Shown here in pieces: positions 21,590 to 32,551 of a stretch of 52,500 nt of DNA (the stretch's first letter is position 1; each line of letters opens with the position of its first letter). This stretch comes from Symbiodinium natans (lineage: Eukaryota > Sar > Dinophyceae > Suessiales > Symbiodiniaceae): positions 751,603-804,102 of the forward strand of contig CAJNDS010001046.1 in the NCBI GenBank assembly GCA_905221605.1. Reading direction: 5' to 3'. Under the pieces are notes generated by a model. The model was given only the letters and a program-made list of their open reading frames with translations. It was not told the DNA's origin and ran no database searches. The translations under genes were made by a program, and so were the position numbers.

Positions 21590-21784
21590 GCCCGAGTGGA
21601 CTTCGGTTGTCATGGATGCTAGGACTCCAATTTTGTTAATTAATTTTTAATACCCTGTCACTCGCTTGCAAGCAGCTGAGGCAGAATCTGCTGACACGGG
21701 CCCGACTCCAGCTGAGGCAGGGACCGTGCAATTTCAAGGGATTGTTGGGATTCGAGGAGCAGTAAGAAACAACTTATCTCCCCT

Positions 21785-22745
21785 GCGAATCAAGGAGCCC
21801 GACGCTCCAGAAGACTACGAGGAGACCCACCCGGACCGCTTGCGGAAGGCTGAATTGCTGATTGCTTCTTCATTCTGTTTTGGAGAACCCTAAACCCCAA
21901 ACCCGTGCAGTCTGCATCCTTCATTTCACCTGCCTGGGCGTCCCGACAAATTGACCCCTGTCAGGGGCAGTGGACATTGCCCAAAAACTCCTGAAATTGT
22001 TGGGGGAGATTGTTCTTTTGAGAATTGTTCATGAGCTGTGAAGTTACCGTCTGATTGAAGCAGAAGTTGTTTCAATATTACACGTCTCAAGCTTCGGCAT
22101 TGGGAGGACATAAAAAAAAGCATAATCTCTGGAAGGTTCCTTCGCCCAAGACACCGCCGGCTGACACTGATGAGGTGGGTGCCTGGGTACTAGTTTCTGC
22201 TTCCTGTACTGGGCGTGGCACGTGTCTGGGTAAGCGTCACTAAAGCCAATCAAGGAGCCTGACGCTTCAGCAGAGTACGAAGAGACCCACCCGGATCGCT
22301 TGCGCAAGGCTGAGTTGCTGATTGCTTCTTAGTTCTTGTTTTGGAGAAGTGGTGCCAAGCACTTCTTGCTAAACCGTAAACCAAAAACCCCAAACCCTAA
22401 ACCCCAAACCCGTGCAGTCTGCATCCTTCATTTCACCTGCCTGGGCGTCCCGATTGACAAATTGACAAATTGACCCCTGTCAGGGGGCACTGCCCAAAAA
22501 CTCCTGAAATTGTTGGGGGAGATTGTTCTTTTCAGAATTGTTCATGAGCTGTGAAGTTACCGTCTGATTGAAGCAGAACTCAGAAGTTCTTTCAATATCC
22601 TTGCCCGACGCACGTCTCAAGCTTGGGCATTGGGAGGACATAAAGAAACATAATCTCCGGAAGGTTCCTGCGCCCAAGACACCAGCGGCTGGCGCTGCTG
22701 AGGTGGCTGCCTGGGTACTAGTTTCTGCTTCCTGTCCTGGTTCCA
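21785..22745. repeat. Direct segmental duplication, two copies of about 450-500 bp
   Basis: Copy 1 (about 21785-22235) and copy 2 (about 22240-22745) share an exon-like part reading I-K-E-P-D-A, Y-E-E-T-H-P-D-R-L-R-K-A-E-L-L-I-A-S. Both then carry telomere-like AAACCC words, GTGCAGTCTGCATCCTTC, a long shared stretch from CTCCTGAAATTGTTGG to GGAGGACATAAA, and an end reading T-P-x-A-x-x-x-E-V-x-A-W-V-L-V-S. Differences include short direct repeats and small deletions. Copy 2 has a stop where copy 1 reads Ser-Phe. Confidence 0.85.
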
Positions 22746-24296
22746 GAGTTATTTGATGTGCAGGCACCAGCGTCTTCTGATCCTGACGCAGTCGATGCAT
22801 CGTCCTTGGTCTACAGTCAGCTTTAGTTCAAGCAAGAGGTTCTTGTCAGAATTAAAAATATAACTACATAGTGGTCAATAGATCCGCTTTTTCTTTGTCT
22901 TATTCAGTTGGCATTTCAAGCTTCATGGACTTGATCCAACTGAGTCACTGCCGGACTTAGGCACAGTCGGGGCCCGACTTCCAAGAAGCCACGCAAGCTG
23001 CGCAAGCTGAAGACACTCGGCAAAAAAAAGGGTTTGCTGTTTTTGCACGACATAGGCCACTGGTCACTTGACTTGACTTGTCCTCATAGTATAGCAAAGG
23101 CCACGCAAGACAAAGACAAGATCCGTTCAGCAGCAAGCTGGCTTGAGGCCATTGCATGTTCTCATGTGTTATTCATACATTCAGTTGTGGCTCTATTCAT
23201 TCATTTCTGTGCAGGCAGAAGAAGCGATTGCAGAAGGAGCCATCGAGTCCAAGGGCGCTGCTTGATTATTTTTGCTTTAATCGTCCGAATTAAGTGACAG
23301 TTTGGCGGTGTGAGTTGACATGTGCGAGGATAGTATAGGGTCAAGCCAAAATCCAGCCTAGGCGCCGCCCAAGTGCACCCCCCAAGCGGAAACGCCGTGC
23401 GGAGTTGCTTGGTGGTGCAATCAGATGCAAACAAGTGCAGAGTCACATTCGTCCGATTCTTGAGACATGCGCACACTGACTTGACTCAGTCAATGTCAAG
23501 CACACATCCAGCCCAGGGAGCACAGCCGGTCGAGGGCAAAGGTGTTGCTTGGTTTATGTAAATTTAGAAGTCAAAAGGCACAATCATGTGATACAGCAGA
23601 GTGACACGTTCACCGATTCGACATGTTGGGAGATTCTAAGGAAGAAAGTGGCACAGCAGACCCCCTCCAGCAGTTCCAGGGCGTTGCCTGGCTTTTGCTG
23701 ATTTTTACCAGTCACATGTGGGGTACATACTTGTCGAAATTTGAATCCCACTCAGGCCTCCGAATCTGATGACTCAGTCCAAATCGAGGCCGACTGTGCC
23801 GAACATTCCCAAGGCGTCGCTTGGTCAATCAACCAGAGGCAATCCAGAGTCAGCGGCATGCAAGAATTTCAGTATTAAAGCAAAGACTTGAAATTTAAGA
23901 TATAATATCTACTGCATGCCCAGCATAGGTACGGCCCGAACGCAAAGTTCCCACCGCCGCCGCCAACGACGAAGGCGTTGCTTGGACTTGAAAGCAAACA
24001 TCAAAAACTTTACTTTGTAGCCCATGGACTCCGATTTCTAAGTGTCAGCACTACATTAAGCGGTCATAAATACATAATGCTTTCCATTTCCAGCCCAGGA
24101 ACCCATCGGGCCCGAATCATCCGAAGCCGGCGGCACCGAAGCTGCTCATACAGAAGGCGATGCCCAAGAGGCGCATCTCGCGTGAGTGAGGCAATGCTTC
24201 AGGAAAATGCGTCACGCGTGGACCGATTCCAGTACATAGTAAAGCAAACTATACTGGTTTTCCAAGAAATTCATCGGTTCACGCAAGACACATCAT

Positions 24297-24578
24297 CAGC
24301 CTCGACCTGCGAGTGACCTTTTTCAGCATGGACCGACTGACTGAGTGATTGCTCTCAACACAGCAGACTTCAAATTATTGGTTGTCTACTGACAGATAGA
24401 CACACAGGCATTGAGCTCAAGTCGGTTCTTGCGTGACCAGCCTCGACCTGCGAGTGACCTTTTTCAGCATGGACCGACTGACTGAGTGATTGCTCTCAAC
24501 ACAGCAGCCTTGAAATCATTAGTTGTCTACTGACAGATAGACACACGGGCATTGAGCTCAAGTCGGTTCTTGCGTGAC
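24297..24578. repeat. 141-bp tandem duplication
   Basis: Copies 24297-24437 and 24438-24578 differ at only a few positions. Each contains CAGCCTCGACCTGCGAGTG, GGACCGACTGACTGAG and a GTCTACTGACAGATAGACAC mirror-like motif. Confidence 0.92.
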
Positions 24579-24589
24579 GCATAACAGCA

Positions 24590-25660
24590 GGCTGCACCAA
24601 GTGATGTGCTAACCTTAATTACTTCACCTCGCAAGACGGCTGAGACAGAGATCTGAAAGAAGCTGGGCACGTTGAGGGATGCCAGAGTCCGTATTTGCCT
24701 TCATGTCTTCTTGCAGCAATTTGCAGTCTTGCGTTGCAGGGTCGAGCTCGGAAGCAGCACCACAGCCTCGGACTCAGAAGCTGCAGGCTTCGTCTGATCA
24801 ATCCTTTTTGAGCCTCTCCTGCAGGAACCCTCTGGCCTGTCGGGTGCAGCTTCAAGTAGAGTCGCAGGCCGTTCACTTGTAATATATGTATGCAAGGACC
24901 TGAGATTGGAATCGAAATCCTCTGCGTTTCAGCCAGGTCCGATTTTGAGAACTCACCGCAATGACTGATGGCAAGGCCTTGGTGCAACTGAGTCCCAGCA
25001 TTCCAGAATGGGCCTTTGTTGCAGGTTCCGGTTCGGTCCGAATGCAGCAGAACGCAGCGGTCCAGGCTGAGAAGGCAGGCTTGCCATGGCGACGTGCGTT
25101 CCGGTTCCAAGCCTGCCGGGTTTGCCGCGCAAGTCACAAAGCCCTGAACAATGCCGACCTGCGTTGCTGCAGGCGAAAACTGGCAGGTTCCGGCAGGCTA
25201 CTCAGAAGAGGGATGCTTTCTTTTGCGAGTTCAGGTTTTTGGGTTTAGGATGTTCGGACTTGTGATGGCCACGGAGGTTCCAGGCAGGTGAGTTGCAGAG
25301 CTGCACTTTGCATTCGTCCCGCTTGATTACATTGGGTTTTGTGACATTGTGGTGACATGTTACAAGCGCCTCTCAGGTGGATCCTAAGTCGGAACAACCC
25401 ACACTTGCCTTCCAAGCAGCTTCACTCAGAGCCAGGGTTTAGGCACCTTCCTTCTTAAATAGGTCCGAGGTTCAGGGGGAGCCGCCGTTTATCTCGTCGT
25501 GGTCCCGATGCCAGACATGCCTGGGCCCCAAAGCTAAACCAGACAGACCCTGATTCGACAAGGCACCGTGAACCCGACCTGAGACCCCAAACCCTGCACT
25601 ACACACCTGGTATACGGCACTCCAGTACTGTCATGGAACCTCCCACGGCGCAACATTTGT
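24590..25660 (+). other. Weak exon-like stretches, no gene model
   Basis: Open stretches follow acceptors at about 24740, 24937, 25030 and 25377. The last (25378-~25433) reads V-D-P-K-S-E-Q-P-T-L-A-F-Q-A-A-S. They carry the GGNCCGA word seen in other exons. I could not join them in one frame, and no product is suggested. Confidence 0.3.
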
Positions 25661-25739
25661 GGCTCTGCGCTAAGCGATGAAAGTAAGGCACGATATGCTT
25701 CGAGTGATTCCAATCACATCAAAAAAAGTTAACAGTAGC

Positions 25740-25988
25740 ATGAAGCGACCAGCAGCATCAGCGTCGATGGCCCGGACGGCGAAGAATCGAATCCGAATGA
25801 CGGCGGAGAAGAAGCGTGAGAAGAAGGAACGCTTTTGGCAGGACACCTTGGAATTTTTCCGCAAGATCGACGAGGAGGCTGAGAAGGACGATAAGAAGGA
25901 AGACATGCCCCAGGCGGAGGCTGACGACAAGGAGGGCAAGAAGAAGGAGGGCAATGCCCTTGCGGAGACTGACAAGAAGGAGCCATGA
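25740..25988 (+). CDS. Small Lys/Glu-rich protein, 82 aa
   Basis: The ORF starts ATG at 25740 (M-K-R-P-A-A-S) and ends TGA at 25986-25988. The first third is basic and the middle is helical (E-K-K-R-E-K-K-E-R-F-W-Q-D-T-L-E-F-F). The last third alternates acidic and lysine runs, suggesting a charged coiled or disordered tail. An upstream in-frame ATG at 25677 is followed at once by a GTAAGG donor-like sequence, so the real start may be in another exon. The gene is tail-to-tail with the copia-3 fragment. Its function is unknown. Confidence 0.55.
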   Translation: MKRPAASASMARTAKNRIRMTAEKKREKKERFWQDTLEFFRKIDEEAEKDDKKEDMPQAEADDKEGKKKEGNALAETDKKEP

Positions 25989-26116
25989 GGGGGTGCAGGT
26001 TCCCAGAATTTCTACAGACCTCGACCTTCGGCGCAGCTTCCCCCAGCAGCCTACAGACCTCGACCTTCGCAGTCGTGCATCGGTGTGAGCAATGATAACG
26101 TATAGTATGCAATACT

Positions 26117-27058
26117 TTATGTAGCCGGTGCCGGGGGAGGCAGCCTGCAGTCCTTGAGCTTTGGGTACGATTGCCCTTTGCTGCTCGTGCATTGTTCGCT
26201 TTTGAGAAATAGGAAAAAGCGTTTCAGCGTCACCAACCCCAACCTGACCCAACCCTCAGAGCTTCGCTTGGCCCAAGACAAAGGGTATCTCGAGGGATAT
26301 GCCCCAGGCTTCAGCTTTGCCCACCAGGCCCGATTGTGACCAACCAACTTGATACTCTTCTTGTTCCCTTTGTACATTCGGGACCCCGTTTTGGACAGAT
26401 AGGTCTTCCAACCCAGTTCCGCCCCACACCATGGAGAGAGGACGTTAAACCCGACATCAGCCACCAACACCTCCCCGAGTCTCAGAAGAACATCACCGAA
26501 GTAGACTTCGATATCGACCACAGACGAAACGTCGGTCGAACCTCCCGAGGCGTTGAACAGACTGGCTGCCTTGTCGTGTGTCTTCACCACACGAAATCCT
26601 GAGATAAACTGGTTGGAAACTATGTGGCACGTAGCCCCACTATCAGCCAACCAAACATCCCTCGGGCTAACCCCTAGGCGCGAGCACATCTGAGAGAGGT
26701 TTCCTCTTTGAGAAAACTTCGAGCCTAAGGCCCCCATTGACTCTCCAACTACGGTGCCTACCGGCTTCACCTCTTCAGGCGCGTTCAGAACACGAGGAGG
26801 AAGAGAAGATTCGGCCGAAGCTTCCCGCACTCCAGAAAAACCCAAAGCCAAGTAACGGCCTTTCCCTTTTCCTTTCTTCTTCTTCGACTTCTCCTTGCCC
26901 TTCCCGCGCCCTTTGGGGCTCTTGTCCCCGTGCTCGCTCCGAGGGGTTCCACCTCCCCGCGGCGTTCCTCCACCTTTGGGAGTTCCCACACCTTTGGGAT
27001 TTCGGTCCCCTTTTCCTTTGTCTTTAGGCTTCTTTCGATCCTTTCCATGGTCGCCCAA
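26117..27058 (-). pseudogene. Ty1/copia gag-protease fragment (copia-3)
   Basis: A 313-codon minus-strand frame begins with a Lys/Gly/Pro-rich basic linker (residues 1-70), typical of a gag nucleocapsid region. The copia-type aspartic protease signature W-L-A-D-S-G-A-T-C-H follows at residues 136-145, with further protease-like strands to about residue 240. Protease would cleave the element polyprotein. Integrase, RT and RNase H are absent. After about residue 260 the sequence no longer resembles pol, and at about 26325 on the plus strand there is an acceptor-like CACCAG|GCCCGA, so host sequence may resume there. It is a truncated remnant despite the intact frame. Confidence 0.85.
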
Positions 27059-27203
27059 AAGTCACAGTGTTCCAAGGGAGGGAGCGCATCACAGAGCTTC
27101 TCTTTCTCTCTCCACGCTTGTTCCTCTCATAAAGTCACAGTGTTCCAAGGGAGGGAGCGCATCACAGAGCTTCTCTTTCTCTCTCCACGCTTGTTCCTCT
27201 CAT
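27058..27203. repeat. 73-bp tandem duplication
   Basis: Two perfect or near-perfect copies (27058-27130, 27131-27203) contain AGTCACAGTGTTCCAAGG and a CT-rich half. They lie just upstream of the copia-3 frame. From 27204 to 27800 only short telomere-like words (near 27640) and no coding signal were seen. Confidence 0.92.
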
Positions 27204-27819
27204 GTTGACACTGCGCTCGCTTTGCATCAAGCTCAGGCCTCCATCCTCGCATTCAGCTCGGTTCTTTCGTACCGTGCTCGGGCGTATAATTGCAGGCTTG
27301 TACATTGATCAGCTCAGTGCTTTGCATGATCGGTGCCTCCGCGTTTAGGAACCGATAGGTCCATGCACATGGTTCAGCTCACGTTGTTGTTCTGCAATAT
27401 TGTCCCCCTCTTCCAAGGCCAGGAGATTCAGACGGAGCTCTTTGAGGTCAGCTCATCCGGCTTTTTTTCTCAATCCCTTAAAGGGTACACACACAACCCT
27501 AAATTTCATTCCCACTAAGAACCAGGGGTCATTCCGAAGCTGTGGTAACTCAGATGGTCAATTCAAATTTGGTGCCTGTTTTGGGTACCGTAAATAAGAG
27601 GGACCGCCTTATAACAAGGACCTCATACACCCAATTAGCCCTAAACCTTAAACCTTATGAACCTCGTAAACCGTTGAAGCACCAAATCCTGAACCCTGAA
27701 CCATCCATCTACCATCGCATCAGAAGCATCGACCCTGTGGAAGTTGAGGTTGAGGGTTTGGTAGGAGTGTTAGGGGTTTGGGGGGTTTACGCAGTTGCTG
27801 CATCACTACAAGCTACTTC

Positions 27820-29550
27820 TGAAGGGGCCCGCTGGCGGGGCCCTCTGGCAGGTCCTGCTGGCGGGGCCCGCTGGTGGGGCCCACCAGCTCTCGTTAGTTT
27901 TAGTTCAGGTTAGAGGCTGGAATAAACAACCCTTGAAACCCACGGCTGTATTTACTTGATCAACAGACTGAACTTGCACTTCTAGGATTGCTGGCGAATT
28001 GCAATTATCGGATTGACATGATGAAATAAATGTTGCCGGTGGGGACCACTGGCGGGCCCGCTGGCGGGCCCGCCAGTGGGCATTGTAAAAGGGAACCTTG
28101 TCAACACCTACAATTTTTATTAAATGTATTAAATTCAACTTGCATGTGTAGGATTGTTGTCTTGGCGGTGACCTGGCGGGCCCCGCCAGCGGGTCCCGGC
28201 AGCGGGGCCCGCCAGTGTGTTGAACCAGAGTATTACTTCGCTACAAAAGTAAGCAATCCTATAAGTGCAACTCGCCAGCAGGCCGCGTCAACAGAGCCAA
28301 CTAGTACTTGATGGGCTACTTGATTTAAATCAAGTGTCTCTGGTGGGACCCGCTGGCGGGCCCCGTTGGCGGGCCCCGCTGGCGGGCCCCGCTTGCGGGC
28401 CCCGCTGGCGGGCCTCTGCGAACGGAGTCAGCAAAGCTTGTTTAAAAAAAAAGAAATCTATAGCTGCAAATTGAATTATATAGACTAACTGTTGTTTTTG
28501 TCAATACCTTTTAACAAGCTGAGGATCGGTTGACGGCGCCTGCTAGGACATTTGCCGGTGGGGCCCGCTGGCGGGGCCCGCCAGCAGGGCCCTAGATTTA
28601 CTTTAGCCTTTATTTAATTCAACTTGCACTCAAAGGACTGTGCACTTTTGTCAAACAAAAACTTGACATGGCGCGTTGAACTTATAGGATTACTTGTTAA
28701 TACTCTGGTGTGCACCGGCTCCGCTGGCGGGGCCCACTGGCGGGACCCGCTGGCGGGCCCACCACTGGGCCCCGCCAGCGGGCCCCGCCAGCGGGCCCCG
28801 CCAGCGGGCCCCGCCAGCGGGCCCCGCCAGTGGGCCCCGCCAGTGGGCTTGTAAAAGGGTTTCACATTTATCTACACCTAAGCAAGAGCTAGTGGACAAA
28901 GCTTTGCTAAAATACCCTTTCCCAGCCCGCTTTTGGGGCCAGCGGGCCCCGCCAGCGGGCCCCGCCAGCGGGCCCCGCAAATCAAAGCGTTTCACATTAT
29001 CTACACTGAAGCAAGAGCTAGTGGACAAAGCTTTGCTAAAAGACCCGTTACAAGCCCGCTTTTGGGGCCGGCGGACCCCGCCAGCGGGCCCCCGCCAGTG
29101 GGGCCCGCCAGCGGGCCCCGCCAGCGGGCCCCGCTGCCGGAGCTTGTAAATGGGTTTCCCATTATCTACACCTACTTTATTTAATTCAACTTGCACTGAC
29201 AGGATTGTCTAGTTTTGTCAAGCAAGAACTACTGGACAAAGCTTTGCTAATACCCGTCACAAGCCCGCTTTTGGGGCCTGCCAGCGGGCCCCGCCAGCGG
29301 GCCCCGCCAGCGGGCCCCGCCAGCGGGCCCCGCCAGCGGGCCCCGCCAGTGGGCTTGTAAAATGGTTTCAGATTATCTACACCTACTTTATTTAATTCAA
29401 CTTGCACTTATAGGATTGTCTGCTTTTGTCAAGCAAGAACTACTGGACAAAGCTTTGCCAAAATGCCCGTTACAAGCCCGCTTTTGGGGCCCGCTGGCGG
29501 GCCCCGCCAGCGGGCCCCGCCAGCGGGCCCCGCCAGTGGGCCAGCAAAGC
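27820..29550. repeat. Complex satellite: GGGCCCCGCCAGC arrays with AT-rich spacers
   Basis: About ten short arrays of a 13-bp unit (GGGCCCCGCCAGC or its reverse complement) alternate with AT-rich spacers of 60-170 bp. Spacers share AATTCAACTTGCACT, TAGGATTGTC, CTAGTGGACAAAGCTTTGC and AAGCCCGCTTTTGGGG. The arrays switch strand between about 28050 and 28730. Gly-Pro-Ala ORFs in every frame are artefacts of the unit. Confidence 0.95.
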
Positions 29551-29958
29551 TTGCTTTCATTCCCAGGACTATAGAAATGAAAAAAAACAAGCATGTATTA
29601 CGTTTACTAAAGTAAACTGCTGCTTCTTCAAGTCTTCTAGCGTCAACGCACTAATGACCCATTCATGGTTCAAAAAGTGTTCGTTCAAGACCCAAGCGAT
29701 CGGAGCCTGTCTCGAGTCCTGTCACCCATTGCAGAACAACGCGGCGTGCAGGCAGCTACAACAAGCTGGCTTTCTCGTGGCCGGCTTGGTTTCTGCTACT
29801 CTCTTGCTGCTGTCGTTGTGAGAACATTCCCTGTGCATTGTGGATGACGTCCTGCGTTCTTACAGAATCGGTAGCAATTTTCTCGCCCAATCCTGCGGTG
29901 GTTCAAGTCTGCTGCCAGCGGACTACAGGGGTCCGACAGGTAGTTTCTAGCAGACGCC

Positions 29959-30360
29959 ATGGGGAAGTCTGTCCCGAAGAAAGAAGCCGGGCCCAAGGGA
30001 TGCGTCAAGAAAGAGGCTGGGTCCGATTTACAGTGTGTGGCTGTCCAGCCTGAAGCAGGAGAGGTCATCACGATCCCTGACCCAAAAACCAAGAAGAAGG
30101 ATCGGGAGCAGAATCGCACAACAGTGCGGGCCCGATTGACTCCAACGGAGATGGAGCTCATCCGGGAGTACCGCAGCTCCGATTCGACACCTGAAGACAG
30201 CCTCTTGAAGCTTCAGCAGCGTCTCAAAGCTGTCTACCTCTACGACGCGGGACTCAAGGCCGGAGTCTGTCAGATTCTGACACGTCTGAAGCAAGAGAAG
30301 CTCGCTGCCGAATTCTCAGAAGAACAGAGTGTCAAACTGCGTGAGGCTCTTGCCAAGTGA
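29959..30360 (+). CDS. Gene I: 133-aa basic hypothetical protein
   Basis: A complete frame runs from ATG (29959) to TGA (30358-30360). Residues 1-50 are Lys/Pro-rich with paired K-E-A-G motifs. Residues 55-133 are predicted helical and charged, including L-T-P-T-E-M-E-L-I-R-E-Y and L-L-K-L-Q-Q-R-L-K-A-V-Y. No zinc, membrane or catalytic motif is visible. GGNCCGA words occur inside the frame. Gene H begins about 530 bp downstream on the same strand. The family is not recognised; a nucleic-acid-binding role is only a guess from charge. Confidence 0.6.
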   Translation: MGKSVPKKEAGPKGCVKKEAGSDLQCVAVQPEAGEVITIPDPKTKKKDREQNRTTVRARLTPTEMELIREYRSSDSTPEDSLLKLQQRLKAVYLYDAGLKAGVCQILTRLKQEKLAAEFSEEQSVKLREALAK

Positions 30361-30887
30361 TGTAGCTTCGGCTTCCCTAGTGGCTCCTTGCCCGATTCTT
30401 GCAAGGCACATACATGCTTTGGCAGTGTCAAAGTCAGCGTTGCAGGTTTTTTTGTTAGTGCAAGAAAAGGACAAGGGATGATGGCCGAGGCTCGCCTCGT
30501 TTCACATTGGTCCAAGGATGGATCTAGGTTCTTGTTGTAATTCATATCGACGACAGTTGAAACACACATTGTGGTGAACATTCTTATGGAGTCTTAAGTC
30601 TTCGATCCTTCCAATTCTGTCAGGGAAAGAAGATCAGCACCGAGGGGAGGCTGGGAACAAAAAGAAGACCATGCCGAACGCAGTGCGCTTTTCAGTGACA
30701 GCAGCGCGCGTGCATCCTGCATGAATTGGAAAGTCTGTGGCCGAACCCGAAGCAAATCCTGACAACTGCATAGAAGTACCGTGGATTAGAGTGTTTCTTA
30801 GGTCTGCAGCCAAAGGGGCGGGCAGGTTCGATATAGATGGAGGTTGCAAGCAGTCATGTACGCATTGGACAAATTTAATGCAGCGCC

Positions 30888-31964
30888 ATGTCCGGTGGTC
30901 CGAAGAAACAGAAGAGGGCGTCAGGACGCGCAGTCGGAAAAGCGCTGGTTGTTTCCGTGATGGACCGACGTCCGGACTGCGTGCCCTTGCTTCTGAGAAC
31001 GTTACACGAACATGGATACGATGCAGCTGCTGGGTTTATGTCAGAACCAGAGGTTGGGCCGAGTGACTGGCTTCCGGAAAAGTACCAGAAACTGTCGGAT
31101 CTGACTTTGGAAATCATGGCATCTCTGGTGGACCGATTGCAGCCGAATCTTTGCAACGCAGCGGAAAGAGGCCACATCAACAAAATGAAGTTGCTCCAAA
31201 TCATCGAGTTTTTTACAGGCTGGGATCCTGATACACCTCTGGAAGGCGCTTGGCGGAACCTGCCTTTCCTGATGCAGTGCTTGACCCACAATTGTCGTGA
31301 GCGTGGCCGTCACCATGCTTTGCAAGGTTTCCCAACAGACTGGGAAACAGAGGGGATCTACAGATTTGATAGCGATAATCGGCTGCTGCTGCATCGCTTC
31401 TCTGGCAAGACGTTTTCTGTACCAGCCACAGGTCCTTTTGATTTCCAAGTGAGGTTCAACTTCAGTGAGAATCGGGCCATCTTGTTGTTAACAGCTCCAG
31501 GTGATGCAGCCAGGCAGACATCCTTTGTCTGTGGGACGTTGCTCCCCGATCATGTCATCATCGCGCTTGAGGCGCCAGAGGCGCCCGCCATTCCAAATCA
31601 GCTGATCAGGACACCCTCAACACATGGAATGAAGCATCGCCGCTCTTCACCGGCATCAGGACCATCTCCGGATCCATCAGGAGGGGCGATTGCATCGCGT
31701 GGAGAATTCTCACCACCATCATCGAGCCGAGCGCAAACATCTGCAACAGGAGAGGCCGCTGTATCACCTGGACGCTTCTCACCACCATCATCGGGCCGAG
31801 TGCAAGCTGTGGCAACATCACCGTGAGAGTCGCCCGCAACCGTGGCCATGGTTCGAAGCTTTCAAGGTACGTCAAGGAACCTCAGCACTGCCTTTGATGC
31901 AGCTGCGAAGCAGCATGATGTTTATGATGATACGAATCATGTGCCACCTCCTCCGGCCTCTTGA
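30888..31964 (+). CDS. Gene H: 340-aa hypothetical protein, two exons
   Basis: Exon 1 (30888-31822) starts at ATG and exon 2 (31877-31964) ends TGA. A 54-nt GT-AG intron (GTGAGA donor, CAAG|G acceptor) joins them in frame. The N-terminus is Lys-rich. Residues 25-150 look globular and helical (L-L-L-R-T-L-H-E-H-G-Y), and 150-225 look beta-rich (W-E-T-E-G-I-Y-R-F-D). The C-terminal 90 residues are Pro/Ser/Ala-rich with two direct repeats around F-S-P-P-S-S. Without splicing the frame would stop four codons later. No family is recognised. Confidence 0.7.
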
Positions 31965-32545
31965 GAGATATTTCACGCCTCACAGATTCAAAACGGAGCT
32001 CAACTCCAGTGTTACCTGTTCATGCTGTTCCACGTTGCAGTTTCTCACGGCGCTGCCGTGTTCGGCTACTTGTCTCGCAAGGTCTGTGCTTGTTTGGTGA
32101 CCGCGCCGGCAGCTTATTTTCAATGCACAGGCCATTTCAGACTGGGTTTTTTATGGGTCTTTCGGCCTTGTGATTGGGCTTATCTGCGCATGTTTTGCAG
32201 TGACATGAGTGATGCGTCCTGGCCAACAGACACACACAAAAACCAGTATGTTGCGCAGTGCTGTTTGTGGTGTTTGCAACTGGGTAAGTGCAATGTGTTG
32301 TAATGTTGAGAAGAGCGGCCGAAATTCTTGACGCTTGCCTATTGCCAGCAGACACGTGCCCGCAGCAGCAAGATGCTTTGCAATACTATTGCAAGTCACC
32401 CCACATGCGTGCCTACTGCTACCAGAGGACTGCCAGCTGAAGCGGCCCGGAAGTGTTGCTACTGCTACTGAAGACTAAGAGTTTTTTTATTATTAACTAT
32501 TCTTTAACAGTTATGGCCCACCCTTAGTCACTCTGAGTGTCAACG
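31965..32545. other. No gene seen
   Basis: This stretch has short frames only. It includes acceptor- and donor-like sites and an AT-rich end but nothing that can be joined to gene H or to the palindrome array that follows. Confidence 0.5.
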
Positions 32546-32551
32546 CTGGTT

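Larger units (their letters stand above)
20716..23986 (+). other. Array of short repeated exon-like cassettes ending in GTTGCTTG|G
   Basis: At least nine short segments start after an AG acceptor and end in a near-constant RNGTTGCTTG or GCTGCTTG word followed by GT, GC, GA or AT. The ends fall at 20797, 21140, 21589, 23264, 23411, 23551, 23690, 23823 and 23984. A variant GGATTGTTG ends at 21747, and GGTGCCTGG or GGCTGCCTGG ends near 22185 and 22715. Seven segments with clear boundaries have lengths equal to 2 modulo 3. Two frames are plausible at the 3' end, one giving G-V-A-W and the other K-A-L-L-G. They may be duplicated exons of gene A or of a separate repeat gene. No product is recognised. 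Confidence 0.5.

Noticed and set aside
27700-29594. Gly-Pro-Ala-rich ORFs on both strands
   Set aside because: They are produced by the 13-bp GC unit, which lacks stops in most frames.
31829-32303. Continuation of gene H beyond 31964
   Set aside because: No downstream exon fits the phase, and the spliced frame already ends in a stop.
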